Shown: piece by piece, positions 21,709 through 30,173 of the stretch
Layout of the letters: each line of letters begins with the position of its first letter
Numbering within the stretch: position 1 is the stretch's first letter
Assembly (NCBI GenBank): GCA_001920415.1
Contig: MNJR01000115.1
Coordinates: forward strand, 1-57,218
Reading direction: 5' to 3'
From: Acidobacteria bacterium 13_1_20CM_3_53_8
GTDB taxonomy: Bacteria > Acidobacteriota > Blastocatellia > Pyrinomonadales > Pyrinomonadaceae
DNA length: 57,218 nt
Position numbers and translations under genes: made by a program
The notes under the pieces: model-generated
The model's input: only the letters and a program-made list of their open reading frames with translations
Databases searched by the model: none
What the model was told of the DNA's origin: nothing

Positions 21709-22209
21709 ATGCCGGCAGTCTTTAGCGTACACATTGACGGGCAGAAGCAACTCGACATCGCGTTCAAAGGTTTCGAGCAGGACCTTGGCGACTGGACGCC
21801 GACGTGGGGGAAGATCGGTGATGCCTTCTACAAGATGGAGAAGGCGCATTTCCGCACGTATGACTTCGCGCCTCTCTCGCCGCGCTATGCTGCTCAGAAA
21901 GCGAGGGAAGGATTTAAGAAGGGAATCCTTCGCAAGACAGACCAACTCTATGACTCGCTGACATCTGCGAACGTGGCCGCTTCTTACTATCATGTGACGC
22001 CGCGCTCAATCGCAATCGGCACGTTTGCCATTTACGCCATCTATCATAATTCGACTAAGCCGCGTAGAAGATTGCCGCGCCGTCCGTTGACGAATATCAC
22101 AGACAAGGATCGAAGACAGTTCCGCTCCATCGTCCAGCGCGACGTGGTGGCCGAGGCGAAGCGACGAGGCTTTAGAACGACGGGCGTCGTCCAGGGAGGG
22201 TTAATCTGA
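21709..22209 (+). CDS. Tail completion / virion morphogenesis protein
   Basis: 166 residues resembling the phage virion morphogenesis family (tail completion, PF05069-like): W(P/T)PTWGKIGDAFYKMEKAHF, then LSPRYAAQKAREGFKKGILR, then TDQLYDSLTSANV. The C-terminus is basic. Excellent AAGGAGG site. Such a gene more often sits between connector and tube genes. Here it lies after the accessory block, which suggests rearrangement. One-base overlap with the next gene. Confidence 0.7.
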   Translation: MPAVFSVHIDGQKQLDIAFKGFEQDLGDWTPTWGKIGDAFYKMEKAHFRTYDFAPLSPRYAAQKAREGFKKGILRKTDQLYDSLTSANVAASYYHVTPRSIAIGTFAIYAIYHNSTKPRRRLPRRPLTNITDKDRRQFRSIVQRDVVAEAKRRGFRTTGVVQGGLI

Positions 22210-22571
22210 TGCCTGCTGTCAATCAATATCCCACACCTGTTTTCTTCGGTGGCCCAGGCGGCCCCTTCTGGAAATCCTTCCTTTATCAGGGGCCTGAATA
22301 CAAAGTCACCGTGAGCGCCCCTTACGAAGACGGCGCGCGCGACCGCAACCTGGACTCAACCACCGGCGTGCATAGGTGGAAGATCACTTACGCGGGGCTG
22401 CATGAAGACGAGCAGGCCCAGCTTGATAACCATAACAACTCTGCTTACGGGGAAGCCTACGGTTTCAACTTTTATGACCACAGGACAAATACGCTATGGA
22501 CCAACGTCCACTATGAGAGTTACAAGCGGGGCGCGGGGATATCCAAGAGTGACACGCAGATGAAATCCTAA
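22209..22571 (+). CDS. Tail protein, unknown (possible minor tail/distal tail protein)
   Basis: 120 residues, beta-rich and aromatic (YPTPVFFGGPGGPFWKSFLY; RWKITYAGLHEDEQAQLDNH). Coupled to the upstream gene (TGATG). It precedes the tail-tip gene, where distal tail proteins are usual, but no decisive signature is visible. Confidence 0.6.
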   Translation: MPAVNQYPTPVFFGGPGGPFWKSFLYQGPEYKVTVSAPYEDGARDRNLDSTTGVHRWKITYAGLHEDEQAQLDNHNNSAYGEAYGFNFYDHRTNTLWTNVHYESYKRGAGISKSDTQMKS

Positions 22572-22572
22572 T

Positions 22573-22607
22573 GCGCCAAGTGCGCTTCTAGCAATGAAGA
22601 GGCGCAT
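22573..22607 (+). promoter_or_regulatory. YRAGT hairpin, copy H, before tail-tip gene
   Basis: GCGC-CAAGT-GCGC at 22,573-22,585. Alternatively ATGCGCC (22,571) pairs with GGCGCAT (22,601-22,607), two bases before the GTG start, enclosing the GAAGAGG ribosome site. The folds compete. Confidence 0.5.
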
Positions 22608-22609
22608 AG

Positions 22610-24184
22610 GTGCAAACGGTTCAACAAGCAATCGCAGATGTCCTGAACGCGCGCGAGCGTGATCTGGTTGACCTCTACGAGATATACGACCACTTTTATG
22701 AGCCGGGCGCTGGTGGCTTCGATCCGTCTCAGGCGCTGCTTCGCCTCACGAGCGTCTCCGGCGTAACCTGGAATAATCACTCCTATCGCCGCCAGTCTGT
22801 TGGCCGCAGCGACATTGATCGCTCAATGGGGCCGACCTTCAATAGCGTCTCTTTCAAACTGACGAACGTTGACCGCTTCATGGCCGCGTTCATCCTCACG
22901 CATGACATTGAAGGGATGCGCCTCGTCGTGCGCACCGTCTCTAAAGGCACCCCTGCAAACTCTACTGCATCCGTCGTGATCTTCACCGGGCGTCTGGATA
23001 AACCGGGCGAGATAGACAAGCGCACCTGCCCGATGTCGGCCAAGCAAGACCTGGCGAGCGTGCAGCACGTCGTGCCCTGGAGAGAGTTCGAGCAATCGTG
23101 CCCGCTCGTCTTCAAAGGCCCGGACTGCCTCGGCACAGAGACACTGGCCGAGAAGAGCGCTGAGTATCAGGCGGCAACAACATGTGACCACGCGCGCGAC
23201 GGCGACTGCGCGCGCTTCGCAAACACCAAGTTCTTTCAGGGCTTCCGATTCAATCCGATATCGGGAACGTTCCGGTATCAAACGACGGAAACTAAGCGCT
23301 TCCTGCTCTTCTTCACAAAGAAGAAGACCGTATGGCGCGACGGCCAGTGGTCGAGCGAAGACCTCACGCCTTACGGCCATAAGGTCTCTTTTGCGCTAGG
23401 CCGCGTGCAAGCGCCGCTCGTCCCCATAGAAATCGCAGACCATGGCGATTCCCTTCGCTTTCGCGGGGCCATAGGCGAAGGCCCTCTCGACGCGATCACT
23501 AATGTAAAGAATCAATCGGGTGGGCCATCGCCGACCAGCTTGACCACGCACCTTGGAGAGTACGGAGGCGAGGGAACACAGACCGCAGACCCGCTCTTCC
23601 CCAATAGCGATCTCTATTCTCGCACTGCCAACGTGACCGGGCTTGTAGGCGGCGGAAGTTTTACTGCCAAAGACCCGATGCCCGACATCACGGTCACTGC
23701 GCGCGGGATGCGAGCGCCGCTCCCGGACGCGGGCGGCGTCTTTAATCAAACGGGCTGGACTGACAACCCGGCATATCTGACGCGCTACGTCCTGACAGAC
23801 CCGCGCCTCTTCAACATCTCGCCGAACCTAATCGACGATGCTGTTTGCTTTGATACAGCGAAGTTCTGCGACGAGCCGCTCATAGACGACTCAAACGGCG
23901 AGCGGCTGTTCGTGCCTGCAGCCCAAGCCTCTGAGTTCGGCACTGGCCCGGAGCAGGCGCGACGCTTCCGCTCCACGGGCCTTCTTGATTCGCGGTGGTA
24001 TCGCTATCACCTTGGCCTGGCGGCAGAGTTGCCGGAATTTATCGCCGCTACACGGTCAACACGCTTCTCTCAGACGAGACGAAGGCCGTTGACTTTCTTT
24101 TCAAAGTCCTACTGCCGGCCTTCCGTGGCTATATCACCATCGACGCGTCGGGGAAGCTCCAGATTCGCTGCGAGCGACCCGTAG
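22610..24184 (+). CDS. Tail-tip protein, N-terminal part (DUF2163-like; frame-split)
   Basis: GTG start after GAAGAGG. Residues about 1-290 resemble DUF2163-type tail proteins: DLYEIYDHFYEP, FTGRLDKPGEIDKRTCP and the Cys-bearing SCPLVFKGPDCLGT with TCDHARDGDCARFANTKFFQ. A hub-like region follows. Good sequence ends near residue 475, after ARRFRSTGLLDSRW; the last 50 residues are Arg/Ser-rich and foreign in character, while sensible sequence continues in another frame (GIYRRYTVNTLLSDETKAVD). The gene therefore appears interrupted by a frame change near 24,035, or uses recoding. Confidence 0.7.
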   Translation: MQTVQQAIADVLNARERDLVDLYEIYDHFYEPGAGGFDPSQALLRLTSVSGVTWNNHSYRRQSVGRSDIDRSMGPTFNSVSFKLTNVDRFMAAFILTHDIEGMRLVVRTVSKGTPANSTASVVIFTGRLDKPGEIDKRTCPMSAKQDLASVQHVVPWREFEQSCPLVFKGPDCLGTETLAEKSAEYQAATTCDHARDGDCARFANTKFFQGFRFNPISGTFRYQTTETKRFLLFFTKKKTVWRDGQWSSEDLTPYGHKVSFALGRVQAPLVPIEIADHGDSLRFRGAIGEGPLDAITNVKNQSGGPSPTSLTTHLGEYGGEGTQTADPLFPNSDLYSRTANVTGLVGGGSFTAKDPMPDITVTARGMRAPLPDAGGVFNQTGWTDNPAYLTRYVLTDPRLFNISPNLIDDAVCFDTAKFCDEPLIDDSNGERLFVPAAQASEFGTGPEQARRFRSTGLLDSRWYRYHLGLAAELPEFIAATRSTRFSQTRRRPLTFFSKSYCRPSVAISPSTRRGSSRFAASDP

Positions 24185-27100
24185 ATAATGCGTTCCTGCG
24201 CAGCGATGTCGACGATGGCGCGGAATCAATCGCAGTGGACAACGTCGAAGCGTGGCGCGCGTCGCTCGCGGGCGAAGTGCTCATAGGCGCACACCTTGTC
24301 ACTTCGGAAATTCGCAAGGTGCTTTCTGCGACATACTCGCTTGCAGGTAACGCGATCACTCTTGCGGCTGCGGCGAGCGGCACTCTCACAGCGGCAGCTT
24401 CGGGCGCTACGCTCTCAGGCGGCACGGCGAGCGCTGCAGCATCGGGCTACATAGACTTGGGCAGCAGGGATGACTTTGCGGTGCTGGCTGGCGCACAGGT
24501 GAGTTGCACCTTGGACGGCATAGTCGTCGCTTACACGCTCGACTCCTTCGACACGTTGCAGACGGCGGCGGTGCTGCTCGCTACGCATCTTAACGCCGAC
24601 CCGACCGTGCGCCGCTATGCGCGCGCGTCTGCCTCCGGCACTCGCGTCACGATCACGTCGAAGCTCGGCTGGCTGAATCTTGATCAACCGACCTCAAACG
24701 CGCACGGCGACAGCGAAGAAATCCTGCGCATCGCGGGCCACTTCGACGCCTCTTCAATCCGCGACGGCTCATTCAAGTGGCCGTTGGGCGGGCAGCAGTC
24801 AACCATCAACCAAGTCGTCTTGAGCTACCGCTCGGCCAAAGATGATTTTGCGCCGCGCGAGTTGCGCGTTAACGACTCAGATCACCAGAAGCGCACGGGC
24901 AAGACTGATAAGTACGAAGTCAACGGCTCCGCGATTGATAACCTGCACCAGGCCGTGCGCATCGCCGAGGCGGAATTCTCCAAACGCAGGGAGGGAGATT
25001 TCTTCTGCTCATGGACGACGGGCGCGCGCTCTCTCATATATGACGAAGGCGACCTGGTGGCCGTCACTGACGCTTCAGGTGGATTCATCAACCTTCCGGT
25101 GCGCATCGAGCAGTTGAAGATAAGCGCTGCCAGGGACGTTTCAATCGTGGCGCGCATTTACTCGACGATCATGTTCTCAGATGATGTGGGCCAGCACACC
25201 ATCGCGCTTCCCAGTGTGCTGCCGGCGCTCACGAGCGCGCCGCCGGCGGTGGCCGATTTCACTCTGGGCATCGTCCCGAAATTCTCTCCGAACCGGGAGT
25301 ATGTTTCGCTCATTAACGGGTATGTGACCTTCGGCCAGTTCCTTCTGCCGCAACTTGCCAAGCTTTATGTAAAAGCTCCTTCGGATACGGACTATCAGCC
25401 GACGAGCATAGTGCTCTACCCGGACACTTACGGGCAGGCAGGGTTCCGCTATACGGCGACCGAGGGCGGCACCTTCTACTTCAAGCTGGTGACCATGACT
25501 TCGGAGGGCAAGACCGGATCGCCCGCGACTGATACAGTGCGGAGCATCCCTGCCTTTAACCCTTTCGATTTGATAGACCCGCCACAGGAGCTTGTGGCGA
25601 GCCTCGAAGGGAACACCGTCTTTCTTAGCTGGAAAGAACCGGCCAGCAATCCTGAGCGCGTGAAGGAGTATCAGGTCTCGCGCTCGGTGGACTTCTCCTC
25701 TTTGGATTACCAGGGGCCGGATCGCCACTGCACGGTGAAGCTCAGCGCTTCGCAGGGCGGCACGACAGTCCGCTTCTACATCCGCGCGATTGACTATCTG
25801 GGAAGCACGCCGACGTACACTTATATTGACGTCAATATAGCTTCGGTCACGCAGCCTTCGAGCTATGCGGTCTCTTTCGATGGCGACGGACTTCGTCACA
25901 TAGTTGGCTGGCCCGCCTCGGCGAAAGAGATAGTAGAGATTGAGCTATCAAAGCTCGCTGACTTCTCGTTGCTAGTAGGTCATGGACTATTTACGGAGTT
26001 CAAAGAATCGCTCACTGATTTCTCTTCGCGCGCGCTCGTGCGCTACGCGCGCGCGAAGAATGCTTTCAATAAGCCGTCCTCGTCAGTAAGTGCATCGCAT
26101 ACGGTGAGCGCGCCCGCGTCGCCTACGGTGACGAAAGACGCGGTCAGGCAGAACGAAGTCTTCCTTGTGCTGCATGTGGCCACAACGACGCCGCGCTCGC
26201 AAGTTAAGTGGACTGTCGTGCAGACGCGCGCGCCGGGCGGAAGTTTCCCCGTCAACACGAATGCGAATAACAACAACCAGATTCGCATCCCCGGCGCGCC
26301 CGAAGAGATAGTGCTGGATTTCACGGCAGGCGGGACTATCGAGTACCGCGTCTGCCACGAGGACGCATTCACGCCGACGCAACTGGACCAGCAGTGGTCT
26401 GCTACGGGCAGCCATACCTTCGCAAAGTTCCAGGACATAGCCATTGACCCGACGACGGCGCTCTCGAAGCTCGCAGCCGAAGCCGGGGCGATCATGACGG
26501 GCGGTGGGACTGTTTCTGTTGACGGCAGCGGAAACGTGACCTGGACTGCTCCCTTTTACATCGCGCCTCTGCCGGCAGGGTTCTCGCCAACTGGTCAGAT
26601 CACCATCAATGCCGCGTCTGCTCTTTCTGTCAACGTGGGACAGATTGTGGTCGCACGTTATACGAAAGGCTCGACGAGCGCCGCTACGATTAACACGTAC
26701 GATCTTTCTGCTTATACGCCTCCAGATCACACCTCTGCTTACTTCGACCGATGGATCGTGTGGCGCAGGCCCGACGGGAAATGGAAGTTCTATAACGGCA
26801 TCGTCCTGGATGTTAACCAAAAATTCGATGCTGATACTTTCATCCCATATCTTTCGACGCTGGAAGCGATCATCGGCACGGCGAAGATCACGAAGCTAAA
26901 TGTGCTGGATGTCTACGCCGCATCAATCGTCGCTAACCAAGCCGACGTGAATCGAATTGTCTTCGGGCAGGACATGGGGTCGTCGAACTTCGTTTCGCAT
27001 GGCGCGCAGACCCCGCAGAGCGAACCCGTCACATGGCAGAGCATTACAGGCATGGTGGCGAACGCGGACGGTAGTCTCACTAAGACCGCGCCCGACTCGA

Positions 27101-29463
27101 CCGGGAATAGCGGCGCTTCGAGTTCGCGCTCAATTCATTCGGGAGACGGTTATGCTGAGTTCGCCGTGCCTGACATATCTCTCAACTATTGGTTCGTCGT
27201 TGGCCTCTCTTATGGCGGCCCCGCTGGAAGTACAAACGGAATTAATTTCGGGTTCTATCATACCGGCGGCTCGATGTCCGTCTATGAGAATGGCGTTGCA
27301 AGGACATCGTCACTGGCGCTTAATACGGGCGATATATTACGCGTGGCTGTTGAAAGCGGCGTCGTAAAATACTATCGCAAGATCGTAGGCACATCTGTTT
27401 ATAATCTCATCTATACATCCGGTGTCACGCCGCGATTGCCACTGCTGGTAGATACCTCGATCATCTACAACGGTCACCGAATCCCGCCGGTAACGCTTCA
27501 TGGTCTGCTTGCGCCAACCATAGGCACAAAGCTGCGCTGGATTAATAACGTTCGCTGCACGCTTGATACAAATGATGATGTGACGGGCGGCTCAACCTCC
27601 GGCACGGATTACACGGGCGTTTTCTCCATCGATTCACTCGCGGCGAATCAAGCGGGCGCGGTGGAATGGAAGTATGGCTTCCTCGGCGCAGGCCGTAATC
27701 TGGGAGTCGGGTTTAGCGACTCCGACCCGGATCAAAGCCTGTCGAGCAGTGGGCCAATCATCTATTCACAGGGAACTGGTGTTCTCTTACCGTTTCAGGG
27801 AGGCGTCAATCCGCTGGGCGATGGCGTTTCGTTTACTACTGTCACCACGAGCGATCTCATACGCTTTGCGCGTGATGCCGCCGGGATATGCACAGTCTAT
27901 AAGAACGGCATCATCGTCTACACTTTCCCGGCGGCTTATACGGGCATAGCGCACGTCGACGTTTCGTTCTCAAATGCCTCTGCTAATGAGACGCTCAAGC
28001 AAGCACGCCTGTTCAAAGCCGGAGCAATAGGGCAGGGCGTAAATATTTCTTCAACCCAGCCCTCAGAGTTCAACGCCGGGCAGAAGTTGAAGGGCGTGCT
28101 CGTGGACGACGCGGCGCGCTTCGCTTACCTGTTCGACTCATACGGAAAATACATCGGCAACGACTACGGCCACGCGCTGCTCCATAAGGTCACGGGCATT
28201 GTGCTTGTGGATTCTGTATTGACGACCGATGGCAGCGAGAAGGCGTGGTTTCAGCTAGACATTTCTACGCCCTTCTTCACCGATAATATTGCTAACTTCG
28301 ATTCGGTCAGACGAGCGCGCGTACGTGTGCTCAACCAGTTCGGCGAGGAGGCGCGCACCTTCACCTTCTCAGGTTTCGCGGGCGACGGAATAGTAGGAGA
28401 AGGCTACTACCCGGCGCGCTATGCGCACCCTGAGTTCCAGGCCATCTTCTGCATATCATTCTGGAACGGCTTCGGCTGGTCTGAAGAGGTGTTCTGGCAA
28501 AACGGCGTAAAATCACTCTCGATGCCCGCGCAGGCCAAGCGCGCGCAGACGCCGCTCGAACTCACCGGCAATCCGCTTGAGCTTCATCCTGCAGGCGCTT
28601 CCGCCAACACCGAAATGCATCTTGCGTGGCGCGCGGCGACCACGAACCAGGGCAACCAGACTGTCTTTTATAGAAGAAGGGGAGAGACTGTTTGGAGCAG
28701 CTTTTCGACCGCATCTACTACAGCTACAAACGCCAGTTCAGCTTTCGTCCATCTTGGCTATGACACTTGGGCCGAAGTTTACGTGCGCAATGATTCGTCT
28801 GGCTTTACCAGCAACATAGCTCTTATTAAGACAGGCAATCATAAGCCGGTGCAGACTACCGTGCGACCAGTGACCGCCGTGACCGTCAGGCAGTCGGGCG
28901 CGACGCAGGCAACAATCGAATGGGCGATGCCTGATCTTACAGGCGTCTTCTCCTACTCTGTCTATCGCACGGACGGCACTTTAATCGGCACGACTGCGAA
29001 CAATTCCACTTACTCGATGAATGACACAGCGCTGACAGTGGGCCAGCGCTATACCTATTACGTCATAGCGAATTACAGTGGCAGCAACTCACTGACCAGC
29101 CAGCTAGCCTCTCTCATCATCCAGCAGGTCGGAGCGGCTGTTGACCCGACGAGCCTTGCGGGCACGCGTATCTCTGACACTCGCATTGATTGGACGTGGG
29201 CATTGAACTCGGCCACAGGCTCCGTCTACTTCGATTATAAGATTGTGAATTACGCGGCGGGCGACGATCCGAACTCTTCGTCCTTCTGGGCGAGCGGCGT
29301 CACGACGCTCACTCTATCGGCTGGCACTGCGAACCGTTCACTGACTGGCCTCTCTGTGAATACCTACTACGCCGCGCGCGTGAGAGTGTCTGACGCGGGC
29401 AGCAGCCCGTCAAACGTGCGCGTGGTCTCGACCGCCGCTTCCGTGTCAAGGGAGTACAGCTAA
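23995..29463 (+). CDS. Tail-tip/central fibre protein with FN3-like domains (continuation)
   Basis: 1,822 residues. It opens in mid-domain (YTVNTLLSDETKAVDFLFKV, then RGYITIDASGKLQIRCERP), as in host-specificity J-like tail proteins, so it probably continues the preceding frame into one polypeptide of about 2,300 residues. Fibronectin-III-like segments appear near 530 (PPQELVASLEGNTVFLSWKE), near 1,620 (RPVTAVTVRQSGATQATIEW) and at the C-terminus (GTRISDTRIDWTW). Middle parts are beta-rich. The protein likely forms the tail tip and receptor-binding fibre. The nominal GTG at 23,995 lacks a ribosome site and falls before the likely frame-change point. Confidence 0.8.
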   Translation: MVSLSPWPGGRVAGIYRRYTVNTLLSDETKAVDFLFKVLLPAFRGYITIDASGKLQIRCERPVDNAFLRSDVDDGAESIAVDNVEAWRASLAGEVLIGAHLVTSEIRKVLSATYSLAGNAITLAAAASGTLTAAASGATLSGGTASAAASGYIDLGSRDDFAVLAGAQVSCTLDGIVVAYTLDSFDTLQTAAVLLATHLNADPTVRRYARASASGTRVTITSKLGWLNLDQPTSNAHGDSEEILRIAGHFDASSIRDGSFKWPLGGQQSTINQVVLSYRSAKDDFAPRELRVNDSDHQKRTGKTDKYEVNGSAIDNLHQAVRIAEAEFSKRREGDFFCSWTTGARSLIYDEGDLVAVTDASGGFINLPVRIEQLKISAARDVSIVARIYSTIMFSDDVGQHTIALPSVLPALTSAPPAVADFTLGIVPKFSPNREYVSLINGYVTFGQFLLPQLAKLYVKAPSDTDYQPTSIVLYPDTYGQAGFRYTATEGGTFYFKLVTMTSEGKTGSPATDTVRSIPAFNPFDLIDPPQELVASLEGNTVFLSWKEPASNPERVKEYQVSRSVDFSSLDYQGPDRHCTVKLSASQGGTTVRFYIRAIDYLGSTPTYTYIDVNIASVTQPSSYAVSFDGDGLRHIVGWPASAKEIVEIELSKLADFSLLVGHGLFTEFKESLTDFSSRALVRYARAKNAFNKPSSSVSASHTVSAPASPTVTKDAVRQNEVFLVLHVATTTPRSQVKWTVVQTRAPGGSFPVNTNANNNNQIRIPGAPEEIVLDFTAGGTIEYRVCHEDAFTPTQLDQQWSATGSHTFAKFQDIAIDPTTALSKLAAEAGAIMTGGGTVSVDGSGNVTWTAPFYIAPLPAGFSPTGQITINAASALSVNVGQIVVARYTKGSTSAATINTYDLSAYTPPDHTSAYFDRWIVWRRPDGKWKFYNGIVLDVNQKFDADTFIPYLSTLEAIIGTAKITKLNVLDVYAASIVANQADVNRIVFGQDMGSSNFVSHGAQTPQSEPVTWQSITGMVANADGSLTKTAPDSTGNSGASSSRSIHSGDGYAEFAVPDISLNYWFVVGLSYGGPAGSTNGINFGFYHTGGSMSVYENGVARTSSLALNTGDILRVAVESGVVKYYRKIVGTSVYNLIYTSGVTPRLPLLVDTSIIYNGHRIPPVTLHGLLAPTIGTKLRWINNVRCTLDTNDDVTGGSTSGTDYTGVFSIDSLAANQAGAVEWKYGFLGAGRNLGVGFSDSDPDQSLSSSGPIIYSQGTGVLLPFQGGVNPLGDGVSFTTVTTSDLIRFARDAAGICTVYKNGIIVYTFPAAYTGIAHVDVSFSNASANETLKQARLFKAGAIGQGVNISSTQPSEFNAGQKLKGVLVDDAARFAYLFDSYGKYIGNDYGHALLHKVTGIVLVDSVLTTDGSEKAWFQLDISTPFFTDNIANFDSVRRARVRVLNQFGEEARTFTFSGFAGDGIVGEGYYPARYAHPEFQAIFCISFWNGFGWSEEVFWQNGVKSLSMPAQAKRAQTPLELTGNPLELHPAGASANTEMHLAWRAATTNQGNQTVFYRRRGETVWSSFSTASTTATNASSAFVHLGYDTWAEVYVRNDSSGFTSNIALIKTGNHKPVQTTVRPVTAVTVRQSGATQATIEWAMPDLTGVFSYSVYRTDGTLIGTTANNSTYSMNDTALTVGQRYTYYVIANYSGSNSLTSQLASLIIQQVGAAVDPTSLAGTRISDTRIDWTWALNSATGSVYFDYKIVNYAAGDDPNSSSFWASGVTTLTLSAGTANRSLTGLSVNTYYAARVRVSDAGSSPSNVRVVSTAASVSREYS

Positions 29464-29475
29464 ACGAGGAGTTTT

Positions 29476-29667
29476 ATGAGAAGGATTATTTTATTGGTCA
29501 TCATGTCGCTAATAGCGACGGGCTGCCCGCGCGAGCGGCGCTGCCCCATAGGTGTGTGGAGTCCGGTTCATCAACAGTGCATCGTGTCGCGCGACTTTGA
29601 CGCTGGCGCGCAGCCTCAACCGACGGTGATCACCATCCCAACCAGGAGTAAAACCAATGGCAATTAA
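29476..29667 (+). CDS. Small phage lipoprotein
   Basis: 63 residues with a short signal peptide (RRIILLVIMSLIATG) and lipobox LIATGC, so Cys17 would be lipidated after signal peptidase II cleavage. The mature part has three more Cys and a Pro/Thr tail. ATG follows ACGAGGAG, 12 bases after the fibre stop. Candidates are an Rz1-like outer-membrane spanin or a superinfection-exclusion lipoprotein; the absence of a recognisable holin or endolysin beside it leaves this open. Confidence 0.65.
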   Translation: MRRIILLVIMSLIATGCPRERRCPIGVWSPVHQQCIVSRDFDAGAQPQPTVITIPTRSKTNGN

Positions 29668-29908
29668 GATTGACGCTACACAGCTCTCGACGATTGAAAA
29701 GAATGCCGTCGCGCAGGAAAGAGAGGCGCAGGGCAAGGAAGAGTTGTCAGACGAGCAGTTCCTCCAGGTTGAAGCTGAAGCGATGCTGGCGCGCCTGGTC
29801 GAAGGCTATCTGAATATCAACGTGCCGAAGTTGAAAGATGATGGCATAAAGTTCTTGAGCCTTACATCGGAGAAGCAGGCACAGGTGCGCGCGCTCCTTG
29901 ATTCATAG
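29657..29908 (+). CDS. Small acidic phage protein, unknown
   Basis: 83 residues, helical and acidic (EKNAVAQEREAQGKEELSDE; FLQVEAEAMLARLVEGYLN). Starts inside the end of the lipoprotein gene behind CCAGGAG, so the pair is coupled. Last recognisable prophage gene before the tRNA fragment. No family recognised. Confidence 0.6.
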   Translation: MAIKIDATQLSTIEKNAVAQEREAQGKEELSDEQFLQVEAEAMLARLVEGYLNINVPKLKDDGIKFLSLTSEKQAQVRALLDS

Positions 29909-30062
29909 TAATGCTCTCTAGGCCGCAAAGCGCGGGGCATATATGGGCCGGGAATATCAAGAAGTAAAGGGCAGGGAAATGTCAGAAGAGGTAAATACAG
30001 TGAAGGACGCTATTTTTCTGCCTGGCTGCATTCCGCTTTAGCTTCAATTGTTTAGGAATTTT

Positions 30063-30113
30063 TGGGGCTTTTGGTCCCAAACCGAATGCTCTACCAGGCT
30101 GAGCCACGCCCCG
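30063..30113 (-). tRNA. 5' half of tRNA-Pro(UGG), truncated in the anticodon arm
   Basis: On the minus strand the sequence begins CGGGGCG (acceptor strand), continues with U8-G9, D-arm GGCTCAGCCTGGTAGAGC, stem TTCGG and loop TTTGGGA with anticodon UGG, then CC; it leaves the tRNA consensus at about position 41. No T-arm (GGTTCGAATCC type) or 3' acceptor strand is found in the next 150 bases. The missing half lies where the prophage begins, so the gene was probably broken by integration. It is not a functional tRNA as it stands. Confidence 0.8.
30070..30081. other. Probable attachment-site core at prophage/host junction
   Basis: TTTGG-TC-CCAAA is a palindrome with a 2-base centre, exactly over the tRNA anticodon loop and at the point where tRNA identity ends. 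Tyrosine integrases favour such tRNA-embedded dyads. The partner site would lie left of this window, so this is inference. Confidence 0.5.
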
Positions 30114-30173
30114 ATAAGTTCAGCGATAATCACGCGCTGAAATTCATGACTCATTCTAACGAGCCGTTTCGAT

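Noticed and set aside
25177-25899. Long minus-strand open frame within the tail fibre gene
   Set aside because: It is an Arg/His-rich shadow of the coding strand with no recognisable domain.
29979-30041. 20-residue frame after the last prophage gene
   Set aside because: The ribosome site is weak and the frame is too short, with no conserved feature; more likely spacer next to the attachment site.
29760-30113. Group I intron interrupting tRNA-Pro in the anticodon loop
   Set aside because: The 3' half of the tRNA is not found within several hundred bases and two coding genes lie there, so an intron of normal size does not fit.
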